A stretch of 9,819 nucleotides of DNA from CBDUBS01 sp965365445 (GTDB lineage: Bacteria; Bacteroidota; Rhodothermia; Rhodothermales; DASSAV01): NCBI GenBank assembly GCA_965365445.1, contig CBDUBS010000136.1:1-9819 (forward strand). The letters are read 5' to 3'. Shown piece after piece: positions 1 to 6,939 of the stretch (the first letter of the stretch is position 1; every line of letters starts with the position of its first letter). The notes beneath the pieces were generated by a model. It ran no database searches and was not told the DNA's origin. It saw nothing but the letters and a program-made list of their open reading frames with translations. A program made the position numbers and the translations under genes.

Positions 1-2
1 AA

Positions 3-422
3 AGTACGACCGATGCCGTTCGGCGGGCGGCATTCCGGCAGTGGGAAGCGCGGCTCCCAAGACCGGCTCCGGCGGGAACGACGTTCGCCGTACGCACCGA
101 CTATGGCTATCTTCTGGAAATCGGTTTTCCTACGAACCGCCCCTCTTCAACCGGCCGCGTCGCCTTTTTACCGTTCGACCCCGACCTCATTATCCACAGC
201 GCTCCTCAGGCGATGGAGAACAGCGAAACCGGGCAGCGCATCCGGTTGAAACGCTCTCCCTATGCGTCGTCCTTTACCGAACGGCTTCGGGGTATTCTCG
301 TTTTCGAGGGGAGCGACGAGGAGGCGGCTTTCGAGATCGATGCGCCCGTTTTTTCCCACCCTCCGGCCGCTCCTTCCGACCCGAGGCGGCCTCGTAAATC
401 CCTTAATCCGACACTGCCATGA
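3..422 (+). CDS. 3' end of a DsbD alpha-like (N-terminal) domain protein, partial
   Basis: The frame is open from the left edge and ends in TGA at 420-422; the start lies outside the window, and 139 residues are visible. The segment GRVAFLPFDPDLIIHSAPQ (visible residues 51-69), followed about 30 residues later by RLRGILVFEG and FEIDAPV, resembles the end of the immunoglobulin-like N-terminal domain of DsbD/ScsB-type thiol:disulfide reductases. That domain in the family carries an FFP...IE.AAPQ stretch and a GVL strand. No membrane segments follow, only a Pro/Arg-rich tail of about 25 residues, so this would be a stand-alone periplasmic domain rather than a full DsbD. Its stop overlaps the start of the downstream redoxin gene (ATGA), pointing to translational coupling and a shared redox role. 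The coding call rests on the coupling and the motif match. The functional call comes from memory of the family and is tentative; no cysteine is visible in this part. Confidence 0.55.
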   Translation, partial: STTDAVRRAAFRQWEARLPRPAPAGTTFAVRTDYGYLLEIGFPTNRPSSTGRVAFLPFDPDLIIHSAPQAMENSETGQRIRLKRSPYASSFTERLRGILVFEGSDEEAAFEIDAPVFSHPPAAPSDPRRPRKSLNPTLP

Positions 423-1006
423 ACTACTTCCTCGCGCTCGTTTCGGCCCTTTCGTTCATCGGAGGGGCGGCGGCTCCGGACTCTCCGGAGATCGGAAAGT
501 CGGCCCCCGCCTTCACGCTTACGGATGTGCACGGAAAGGCGCACGCTCTGGAAGCCTTCCGGGGCCGGTACGTCGTGCTCGAATGGCTCAACTTCGATTG
601 CCCCTACGTTCAGAAGCATTACGGCAGCGGAAGTATGCAGCGGCTTCAGAAAGAATACACCGACAAAGGAGTCGCCTGGTTTTCGGTCGTTACCGGGAAG
701 GGCGATGCCGCTGCCCTGGCCGGGCGCAACGAGACCGCCGGGGGAGCGCAAACCGCCGTGCTGCTCGACCCTGACGGCACGGTGGGACGCTCTTACGGAG
801 CCAGGACAACACCGCACATTTTCATCATCGACCCGGAGGGTAAGCTGATTTATATGGGCGGCATCGATGACAAACCCACCACACGGAAGGAGGACCTGGA
901 GGGGGCGAAGAACTACGTTGCAGCCGCACTGGACGAATCCATGGCCGGAACCGCCGTGACCACTTCGACCGCTTCGCCGTACGGGTGCGGCGTCAAATAC
1001 CCGTGA
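419..1006 (+). CDS. Exported thioredoxin-like redoxin (AhpC/TSA-type fold)
   Basis: This 195-residue protein starts with a short hydrophobic signal-like segment (residues 2-19) ending in GGAAA, so it is probably exported to the periplasm. The thioredoxin-fold landmarks are in order: IGKSAPAFTLTD (25-36), the active-site segment LNFDCPYVQKHY with Cys61, and a cis-proline at TTP (Pro132) before HIFIIDPEGK. The usual CxxC second cysteine is missing: Val64 occupies that place. A second cysteine, Cys190, sits in the C-terminal PYGCGVKYP. This layout matches a widespread family of thioredoxin-domain proteins ending in PYGC.VKY whose exact substrate I do not know; Cys190 could serve as a resolving cysteine. 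The ATG overlaps the stop of the upstream DsbD-alpha-like gene and has no good ribosome binding site, so translation probably depends on coupling. The gene converges on the ara operon with a hairpin between them. Confidence 0.85.
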   Translation: MNYFLALVSALSFIGGAAAPDSPEIGKSAPAFTLTDVHGKAHALEAFRGRYVVLEWLNFDCPYVQKHYGSGSMQRLQKEYTDKGVAWFSVVTGKGDAAALAGRNETAGGAQTAVLLDPDGTVGRSYGARTTPHIFIIDPEGKLIYMGGIDDKPTTRKEDLEGAKNYVAAALDESMAGTAVTTSTASPYGCGVKYP

Positions 1007-1033
1007 GCGGAGCCAGAGCCGAGAGGTAACAGG

Positions 1034-1069
1034 ACGGGGGATGCAAGCCTGAAGGCTCGCATCCCCCGT
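1034..1069. terminator. Bidirectional hairpin terminator between convergent genes
   Basis: ACGGGGGATGC (1034-1044) pairs perfectly with GCATCCCCCGT (1059-1069). After one A/C mismatch, AGCC (1046-1049) pairs with GGCT (1054-1057) around a TGAA tetraloop. The result is a stem of 11 plus 4 base pairs. It lies 28 bases after the redoxin stop and about 22 bases from the symporter stop, between two converging genes, as expected for a terminator working both ways. There is no long T tract on either side (only TT after it on the + strand), so it may be only partly intrinsic. Confidence 0.75.
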
Positions 1070-1091
1070 TGCACCAAGCGGGCGTCGCCGA

Positions 1092-2765
1092 TTACACCCA
1101 GAAGCTGAAGTAGAGGTAGATGCCGAGTACCAGCCCCAGGACGATGCCCGTGCCGATCACTTCGGGCTGGCCCCAGCTGGCCCGGCTCTCGGCGCGCTCT
1201 TCCGGCGTGACGGAATCGAAGGTGAGGCCGCGGATCTGGGCTTCGGGCTCGGGGCGCGTCATCATGGACACGCCGATGATGATGGCTACACTGATTACGA
1301 GCAGCACCCCGGCAAAGTAATACCCGTTGAAGGCGCCGACGGCTCCCAGCACACCGGTGGGCTCCATGGCTCCGCTCTGCACCAGCGATTGCAGCGTGAG
1401 CTTGATCATGCCGATGATAAAGCCGATCACCATGCCGTAGAAGGCGCCCGAGCCGGTAATCCGCTTGCTCAATAATCCGAGGAGAAAAACGGCCGTGATG
1501 GGCGGCGCGAGGAAGGACTGTACGTTCTGCAGGTAGTCGTATAGCCCGCTGTTGCTCTCCGAGATGGTTTTCATGATCGGGATCCACAGCAGGCCGAAGA
1601 CTACGACGACGCCGGTAGCCATTCGACCGACCCCGACGAGGTGGCGTTCCGACTTGCCCGGACGCAGCTTTTCGTAGATATCCACCGTGAACAGGGTGGC
1701 GCACGAGTTGAACAGCGAGGCGAGCGAGCTCATGAGCGCCGAGAGCAGACCCCCGACGACGAGGCCGCGCAAGCCGACCGGCAGGAGGTTGGCTACCATG
1801 GTCGGGAACACGAAGTCGCCCTGCATTTCGCCGTTCGGACCGGTGGGGATGTTGAGCAGCCCTTTCGAGTGGAGGGCGTAGCCGATCATGCCGGGTACGA
1901 GGAAGATGAACACCGGCCAGACCTTGAGAAAAGCGCCCCAGATGGCCCCTCGGCGGGCGTCCCGGAGGGAGCGGGCCGAGAGGGCGCGTTGCACGATGTA
2001 CTGGTCGGTACACCAGTACCAGATGCCTACGATGGGCGAGGCGATCAGCACGCCGAGCCACGGGAAGTTGGGGTCGGATAGCGGCCGCCAGAGTGCGAAC
2101 CGGCCCGGCGTTTCGGCGATGATGGCCCGCATCTCGCCCCAACCGCCGAGTTGCGCCAGGCCGAAAATAGTGATGAAGAGCGAACCGAGCAGGAGCAGAC
2201 CCGTTTGCATCACCTCGGTGTAGACGACGGCCCTGAGACCGCCGAAAACGGTGTAGATACCGGTGAGGACCACGGTTGTAACCGCCCCGATCCAGAAGGC
2301 GTTATCCGGGGTGCCGAAGGTATCCGGGAGGAGGGTGCGGAACACGAGCGCCCCGGCGTATACCGTTACGGACACTTTCGTGAAGATGTAGGCGACAAGA
2401 GAAACGACCGAGAGCACCCAGCGGCTTCTTGAGTCGAAGCGCCGCTCCAGGAACTCGGGCATGGTAAACACCCCGGAGCGGTAGTAAAACGGCACGAAGA
2501 TCCAGGCCAGCATGATCATGATCCAGGCGTGCAGCTCCCAGTGGGCCTGCGCCATGCCGTTGTTGGCGCCGCTGCCGGCCAGCCCGACGATGTGCTCGGA
2601 ACCGATGTTGGAGGCGAACAGGGAAGCCCCGACCGCGAACCAGCCGATATCCCGGCCGGCGAGGAAGTAGTCCCCCGTGGTTTCCGTTCGCCTGGACGAC
2701 CACCACACGATACCGATGAGTATGCAGAAATAAACGGCAATGATGATCCAGTCGATGGGGGTCAT
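1092..2765 (-). CDS. SGLT-type sodium/sugar symporter (SSS family), probable L-arabinose importer
   Basis: The 557-residue protein is rich in hydrophobic helices (about 13-14 estimated) and has the solute:sodium symporter pattern: DYFLAGRDIGW (32-42), SNIGSEHIVGLAGSGA (52-67), WYWCTDQYIVQR (249-260) and ALMSSLASLFNS (343-354). The Ser346/Ser347 pair aligns with the Na2-site serines of Vibrio SglT. Glu77, Lys281 and Gln413 fall where SGLT proteins have sugar-contacting residues, and His58 matches the histidine of human SGLT1 rather than the glutamine of Vibrio SglT (alignment by memory). I chose the ATG at 2765 (MTPIDWII) because the first helix begins there. The 56 codons of open frame upstream overlap the end of araD and look non-coding. 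The gene is last in an ara operon, 79 bases after araD, so L-arabinose is the likely substrate; galactose or glucose cannot be excluded. Confidence 0.9.
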   Translation of the reverse strand: MTPIDWIIIAVYFCILIGIVWWSSRRTETTGDYFLAGRDIGWFAVGASLFASNIGSEHIVGLAGSGANNGMAQAHWELHAWIMIMLAWIFVPFYYRSGVFTMPEFLERRFDSRSRWVLSVVSLVAYIFTKVSVTVYAGALVFRTLLPDTFGTPDNAFWIGAVTTVVLTGIYTVFGGLRAVVYTEVMQTGLLLLGSLFITIFGLAQLGGWGEMRAIIAETPGRFALWRPLSDPNFPWLGVLIASPIVGIWYWCTDQYIVQRALSARSLRDARRGAIWGAFLKVWPVFIFLVPGMIGYALHSKGLLNIPTGPNGEMQGDFVFPTMVANLLPVGLRGLVVGGLLSALMSSLASLFNSCATLFTVDIYEKLRPGKSERHLVGVGRMATGVVVVFGLLWIPIMKTISESNSGLYDYLQNVQSFLAPPITAVFLLGLLSKRITGSGAFYGMVIGFIIGMIKLTLQSLVQSGAMEPTGVLGAVGAFNGYYFAGVLLVISVAIIIGVSMMTRPEPEAQIRGLTFDSVTPEERAESRASWGQPEVIGTGIVLGLVLGIYLYFSFWV

Positions 2766-2844
2766 GGTGGTTGTGCTGAAAAATCGGATGAATAGTAAAA
2801 CGGCCCGCAGGGGATACGGACCGGGTGAGTGCGGACGGGCGCCG

Positions 2845-3546
2845 TCAGGACTGGCCGTAGTAGGCCGTATTGCCGTGTTTGCGCAGGTAGTGTTTATCCA
2901 GCAAAGCCTGATCGACCGGCTGCGCCCGGGCATTCAGAACATACGTCTGGTAGGCCATTCGAGCAACGGATTCGAGTACGATGGCGTTCTCAACGGCTTT
3001 TTCAACCGAGGGGCCCCAGGCGAACGGCCCGTGGCCGGCTACGAGGACGCCGGGCACCTGCTCGGGGTCGGTATGCCGCTCCCGGAAGGTTTCCACGATG
3101 ACGACGCCCGTGTTGTGCTCGTAGGCTTCCTCGATTTCGACCTGCCGCATTCGGCGGGTTACGGGCACGCAGCCGTAGAAATGGTCGGCATGGGTAGTGC
3201 CCAGGCAGGGCAACTCCCGCTCGGCCTGAGCGAAGCTGACGGCGAAGCGGGAATGTGTATGGATGACCCCTCCGACCCTCTCGAACGAGCGGTACAGATG
3301 GAGATGGGTGGCGGTATCGGAGGAGGGGCGGAGACCCCCCTCGACCGTTTCTCCCGTTTCAAGGGAGAGCACCACCATGTGCTCCGGCTTCATTACGTCG
3401 TAGGCGACGCCGCTGGGCTTGATGACCACGACGCCGGCCTTGCGGTCCACGGCGCTGGCGTTGCCCCAGGTGAGTTCCACCAGACCCGCTGTGACCAGAT
3501 CGAGGTTGGCCCGGCAGACGGCTTCTTTCAGTTGGTCGTAGGGCAT
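2845..3546 (-). CDS. araD: L-ribulose-5-phosphate 4-epimerase
   Basis: This cytoplasmic class II aldolase-fold enzyme converts L-ribulose 5-phosphate to D-xylulose 5-phosphate, the last step of arabinose catabolism before the pentose phosphate pathway. Its 233 residues are close to the 231 of E. coli AraD. Family motifs are intact: TWGNAS (26-31), KPSG (43-46), SSDTATH (75-81), the zinc ligands HTH (His96, His98) and His172 in GHGPF, Asp121 in HADHFYG, and His219 and Tyr230 near the C-terminus. All lie one residue beyond their E. coli equivalents (Asp76, His95, His97, Asp120, His171, His218, Tyr229 as I recall them), so the active site appears complete. The ATG shares one base with the araB stop (TGATG), indicating translational coupling, with GAGG about 10 bases upstream as a weak ribosome binding site. 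Confidence 0.97.
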   Translation of the reverse strand: MPYDQLKEAVCRANLDLVTAGLVELTWGNASAVDRKAGVVVIKPSGVAYDVMKPEHMVVLSLETGETVEGGLRPSSDTATHLHLYRSFERVGGVIHTHSRFAVSFAQAERELPCLGTTHADHFYGCVPVTRRMRQVEIEEAYEHNTGVVIVETFRERHTDPEQVPGVLVAGHGPFAWGPSVEKAVENAIVLESVARMAYQTYVLNARAQPVDQALLDKHYLRKHGNTAYYGQS

Positions 3547-5222
3547 CAGCGCCGCACCTCGTCGCGAATGTCGAGCAGCGTTTTCATGACATCGTACAGG
3601 TCACCCCGGGCTCCCCGCACGCCGAAGGCATCGTGCAGGCGGAGGTAGAGGGTGTAGAGGCGGTCGTATACGGCCCGGTTTTCAGGGATCGGCTCGAACA
3701 CGTCGTCCTGCACGCCGGTCATGGCGTTTACGGCTTCGCTGAACACATCGTAGCCGCCGGCTGCCGCTCCGGCGACGACGGCGCCGCTGATGGCCGCACC
3801 GAGAGCGCACGTCTGGGCGCTGCGGGAAATGTGCAGGGGGCGGCCCATGACGTCGGCGTATATCTGCATGACCATGCGGTTTTTGGCCGAGATGCCGCCG
3901 CAATTCACGATGCGGTCCACCCCTACCCCGTAGGATTCGTACCGTTCCATGATGACGCGCGCTCCGAAGGCGGTCGCCTCGACGAAGGCCCGGTAGAGTT
4001 CGGCGGGGGTGGTGTGGAGCGTGAGGCCAAGCGCCATACCGGTAAGGCGCTGGTCCACGAGCACCGTTCGGTTGCCGTTGTGCCAGTCGAGCGCGAGCAG
4101 ACCGCTTTCGCCGGGTTTGAGCCGTTGCGCTTCGTCGGTGAGGGCGGCGTGATCCATGCCGGCCGGCCGCAGCGTTCCGACGAACCAGTTGAAGATATCG
4201 CCCACGGCGCTCTGCCCCGCTTCCAGGCCGTACTGACCCGGCAGAACCGATTCCGGTACGATGCCGCAGAGTCCGGGGATGTCCGGCAGCGGCTGGTCGA
4301 GGGGAGCCACCATGAGGTCGCAGGTGGACGTGCCGATGATCTTGACGAGGGTGCCGGGGGCTACGCCGGAACCAACCGCGCCCAGGTGCGCATCGAAGGC
4401 GCCTACGGCCACGGGGATGCCTACGGGCAGGCCCAGGCGGTCCGCCCATTCGGGAGTAAGCTTCCCGGCCGGTTCCGAGACGTTATAGGCTCTGTCCGGC
4501 AGTGTGGGGCGGAGGCGGGCCAGAGCCGGGTCGAGCGCGGCGAGGAATTCTTCGTCGGGGTAGCCTCCCCAGGACTCGTGGAACAGGGCTTTGTGGCCGG
4601 CGGCGCAGATCGAGCGGCGCAGCGTGTCCGGATGCTGCGTGCCGGTAAGGACGGCCGGCATCCAGTCGGCGTGTTCCACCCAGGTGTAGGCCGCCTCGAA
4701 CACGTCCGGAGCGGTTCGGAGGGCGTGCAGGATTTTCGACCAGAACCACTCGGAGCTGTACGTGCCGCCGCATTTCGCCAGATACTGCGGCCGCATCTCG
4801 CGAGCCAGGCGGGTGATTTCGGCGGCTTCGGCGTGCCCGGTATGATCTTTCCAGAGCCAAACCTGCGCGGCGGCCCGGTCCTTGAACCGGGGATCGAAGG
4901 CAAGGGGTTGGCCCAGGCCATCCACCGGCATGGGCGTTGAGCCGGTGGTATCGATGCCGATGCCGATGACGGCCGAAGGGTCGAACCCAGTATGCCGGGC
5001 TGCTTCGGCCAGCGCTCCGCGGACGCTCGCGACGGCGCCGTCCAGATAATCCCGGGGGTTCTGGCGCGCCAGATCGGGGTCGCGCGGGTCGAGTAGAATA
5101 CCGTTGCGCCCCGAGGGGTACTCGAACACGGACGAGCCGAGTTCTTCACCCGTGCGCACATCGACGACCAGTGCGCGGACCGAGTTGGTGCCGTAATCGA
5201 GACCGATAGCGTATCTGGACAT
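3546..5222 (-). CDS. araB: Ribulokinase (FGGY family)
   Basis: This cytoplasmic kinase phosphorylates L-ribulose to L-ribulose 5-phosphate with ATP, the second step of arabinose catabolism. It is 558 residues long, the usual size for AraB. The N-terminal nucleotide-binding motif is GLDYGTNSVRALVVD (7-21). IGIDTTGSTPMPVD (88-101) is typical of the ribulokinase subgroup. GAFDAHLGAVGSG (274-286) carries the likely catalytic base Asp277, followed by the IGTSTCD loop (296-302). The C-terminal FGGY segment IVNCGGISAKN (438-448) and the GRPLHISRSAQTCALGAA region (460-477) complete the family pattern. It starts 59 bases after the isomerase stop and overlaps araD by one base, so all sit in one transcript. 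The start at 5222 puts the phosphate-binding strand at the N-terminus as expected; the ribosome binding site (GGAA) is weak. Confidence 0.97.
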   Translation of the reverse strand: MSRYAIGLDYGTNSVRALVVDVRTGEELGSSVFEYPSGRNGILLDPRDPDLARQNPRDYLDGAVASVRGALAEAARHTGFDPSAVIGIGIDTTGSTPMPVDGLGQPLAFDPRFKDRAAAQVWLWKDHTGHAEAAEITRLAREMRPQYLAKCGGTYSSEWFWSKILHALRTAPDVFEAAYTWVEHADWMPAVLTGTQHPDTLRRSICAAGHKALFHESWGGYPDEEFLAALDPALARLRPTLPDRAYNVSEPAGKLTPEWADRLGLPVGIPVAVGAFDAHLGAVGSGVAPGTLVKIIGTSTCDLMVAPLDQPLPDIPGLCGIVPESVLPGQYGLEAGQSAVGDIFNWFVGTLRPAGMDHAALTDEAQRLKPGESGLLALDWHNGNRTVLVDQRLTGMALGLTLHTTPAELYRAFVEATAFGARVIMERYESYGVGVDRIVNCGGISAKNRMVMQIYADVMGRPLHISRSAQTCALGAAISGAVVAGAAAGGYDVFSEAVNAMTGVQDDVFEPIPENRAVYDRLYTLYLRLHDAFGVRGARGDLYDVMKTLLDIRDEVRR

Positions 5223-5281
5223 GGTGTTTTCCGTTCTGGTTCCGGCGGTCCGCGTTCACCCCTGACGGGCGTCCGGCCGAC

Positions 5282-6730
5282 TCATTCGTGGTGGTACACA
5301 TCCCAACCGAGGTATTTGCCAAGCGCTTCGGCCAGCACCGGTCCGACGTTGGCGCGGGTAGCGGCCACGTGATGCTCGAACCCGTTCTCGCAGATGTAGG
5401 CCAGCAGCTCCTGCATCCGGGGCACTTCGAATACGCCGTACCCGCCGAACGTTTCGAGGGCGTCGGAGGTGAAGCGGCCTTCCCCTACATAGGTGCGGAT
5501 TTTCCCTTCGAGGTCGTCCGTCGAGATGCGGGCGTAGGTGAAGGGGCCGGGAGCGATGCGTCCGACGACGGTGCCCCAGGTATTTTCCACGCCCACGGTT
5601 CCGGCAATGATGGCCTGGTAGTCCATCTTCAACGAGTCGGCGCCGGCGGCGGCCAGTTGTTCGGCGGGCGCCTCCTCGGCCTCACCGAAAAACGCCTTCG
5701 GGAGATTGGAGCAATGGAACACGACGCCTTTGTTGAGGTCGTCGCCGTAGTTGTTGTTCCAGTCCAGCAGGGCGGCGGGTCTGTCGGCGGCCTGTTGCAG
5801 GGCGTACATGCTGAGGGCGCCGGCGATGTCGGCTTCGCAGGCGCTCGCCATGAGGTTATTGCTCATCATGCTCATGCAGGTGCATGGTACGATGCCGTAG
5901 AACTCTTCGAGGGCCGTCCAGCATTGAATGGCGGTGGCGTCGAGTTGGCGGTCGGCCATGAAGCGATCCACGGCCACGCCGAGCTTCGCCATTTTGACCA
6001 GGCTTTCCTGCGGGGTGCCGTTGACCGGGTTGTAGTTCCGGATGGCCTCCAGTTTTTCCGTGACGGCCGGCTCGCCGTCGTCCATGCGGCGAACCCAGCC
6101 CAGGAGTTCGTAGAGGTCCAACGTTTCCACGCTGATGCCGGAGCGTTCGAGCAGTTTTTCGCTGTAGCGCACGGTGTTGAATGCCGCCGGGCGGGCTCCG
6201 ATCTGGCCGAGCCGGGCTTTCCGCAGGGATTTAACGGTGCGGCAAACGGCCGCGAACTGCTGCAGATCGGCCTTGAAGTCGGCGCTCCGGGGGTCCATGG
6301 TATGGCGGCTCGTAAGCGAGTACTTGATGCCGTACTGCCGCAGGTTGTTGCACGCCGACATTTTGCCGCAGAAGCTATCGCGGCGGAAGGATAGCGACAT
6401 CCGGCCGGGATCGTCGCCGAAGGCATGGATCAGGACAGGCACGTTCAGATCGGCCCAGCGGATCGTGTTGGCAATGGCTCGCTCGTCGCCGAAGTTGGGC
6501 AGCGTCACCAGGATCCCGTCGATACGCTCGCGCTCGCGCCGAAACAGATCGGCGTACATGCGGGACTCCTGGAGGCTTTCCACGGCGCCGTTGTTGGTTT
6601 CCTCCGCAGGGACGATGACGTACCGGATTCCCAACTCTTCCAGCACGTTCAGGATGACGGCTCGCCCGGACGAGCACAGGTGATCGGGGAAGAAACCCCT
6701 GTTGCCGACGATTACGCCCAGTGTGACCAT
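5282..6730 (-). CDS. L-arabinose isomerase candidate of the FucI-like superfamily (non-classical AraA)
   Basis: As first gene of the ara operon, the product should convert L-arabinose to L-ribulose in the cytoplasm. The 482-residue sequence does not resemble classical AraA: the LYG and HTFSPAKMWI-type N-terminal motifs are absent. It resembles the L-fucose/L-arabinose isomerase-like superfamily instead. An N-terminal Rossmann-like part (MVTLGVIVGNRGFFPDH, 1-17; DGILVTLPNFGD, 71-82) is followed by a C-terminal catalytic part with NNLMASACEADIAGA (291-305, Glu299), LLDWNNNYGDD (321-331, Asp323), FHCSNLP (338-344, His339) and EHHVAATRANVGP (452-464). Glu299, Asp323 and His453 or His454 are my candidates for the metal and proton-transfer residues equivalent to the FucI Glu/Asp/His set. 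I chose ATG 6730 because GGAGG (6738-6742 on the other strand) sits 7 bases upstream; an in-frame start at 6784 would add 18 atypical residues. The arabinose substrate is inferred from araB and araD; fucose or another aldose is possible on sequence alone. Confidence 0.85.
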   Translation of the reverse strand: MVTLGVIVGNRGFFPDHLCSSGRAVILNVLEELGIRYVIVPAEETNNGAVESLQESRMYADLFRRERERIDGILVTLPNFGDERAIANTIRWADLNVPVLIHAFGDDPGRMSLSFRRDSFCGKMSACNNLRQYGIKYSLTSRHTMDPRSADFKADLQQFAAVCRTVKSLRKARLGQIGARPAAFNTVRYSEKLLERSGISVETLDLYELLGWVRRMDDGEPAVTEKLEAIRNYNPVNGTPQESLVKMAKLGVAVDRFMADRQLDATAIQCWTALEEFYGIVPCTCMSMMSNNLMASACEADIAGALSMYALQQAADRPAALLDWNNNYGDDLNKGVVFHCSNLPKAFFGEAEEAPAEQLAAAGADSLKMDYQAIIAGTVGVENTWGTVVGRIAPGPFTYARISTDDLEGKIRTYVGEGRFTSDALETFGGYGVFEVPRMQELLAYICENGFEHHVAATRANVGPVLAEALGKYLGWDVYHHE

Positions 6731-6737
6731 GATCGTT

Positions 6738-6742
6738 CCTCC
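6738..6742 (-). promoter_or_regulatory. Shine-Dalgarno of the isomerase gene
   Basis: Read on the minus strand this is GGAGG followed by AACGATC and then the ATG at 6730, a 7-base spacing. It is the only clear ribosome binding site in the ara operon and decides in favour of the start at 6730. Confidence 0.8.
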
Positions 6743-6787
6743 GTATATGAACCCAGGATGCGTTGTTCGACCAATACGACGCAAATT

Positions 6788-6795
6788 AAACGTTT
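6788..6795. promoter_or_regulatory. Candidate operator, LacI-family-like AAACGTTT palindrome
   Basis: AAACGTTT is a perfect 8-base palindrome with a central CG, the core common to many LacI-family operators, within an A/T-rich surround that departs from symmetry just outside the core. It lies 58 bases upstream of the isomerase ATG and overlaps the best -10/-7-like sequence for the ara operon, where a repressor would block transcription. No regulator gene is in the window, so this rests on motif and position only. Confidence 0.35.
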
Positions 6796-6866
6796 TAGTA
6801 AGCCACTAACATGCATTACCGATGAATATGCAACCGCTTTTTTCGCACCCGAGGCGCGCCGTGGGA

Positions 6867-6880
6867 CAGGTGGTCACCTG
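6867..6880. repeat. Inverted repeat CAGGTG-GT-CACCTG, possible operator
   Basis: Six bases pair perfectly around a two-base centre. It lies midway between the two operons, 137 bases from the isomerase start, so it could be a protein-binding dyad serving either. No known consensus was recognised. Confidence 0.35.
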
Positions 6881-6922
6881 CAGGGTAGAGGCGGCAAACC
6901 CAATGTACGCCTCAGAGGGTTG

Positions 6923-6938
6923 ACGAAAAATGTTTCGT
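6923..6938. repeat. Inverted repeat ACGAAA-N4-TTTCGT, possible operator
   Basis: Six-base arms with a four-base spacer (AATG) form a 16-base dyad. It immediately follows TTG and precedes the larger GC-rich inverted repeat at 6940-6972. The size suits a dimeric regulator, but I do not recognise the consensus. Confidence 0.35.
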
Positions 6939-6939
6939 T

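Noticed and set aside
913..2142. Long open frame on the - strand in another frame of the symporter gene, running past its stop
   Set aside because: The product is Arg/Pro/His-rich with no membrane helices or motifs, while the overlapping frame encodes a full SSS transporter.
2766..2933. N-terminal extension of the symporter to an upstream ATG at 2933
   Set aside because: The extra 56 residues overlap the end of araD, are not hydrophobic and do not resemble SSS N-termini. The family start MTPIDWII fits ATG 2765.
3633..4940. Long open frame on the + strand opposite araB (about 435 codons)
   Set aside because: It is antisense to a kinase with intact motifs along its full length, and its translation has no recognisable domain. 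GC-rich codon bias commonly leaves such mirror frames open.
6731..6784. Upstream in-frame start of the isomerase at 6784
   Set aside because: The GGAGG 7 bases before ATG 6730 and the beginning of the Rossmann-like strand right after that ATG favour the shorter form.
6853..6860. GGCGCGCC 8-base palindrome
   Set aside because: Short GC-only palindromes are expected by chance in DNA of this composition, and it has no further symmetry.
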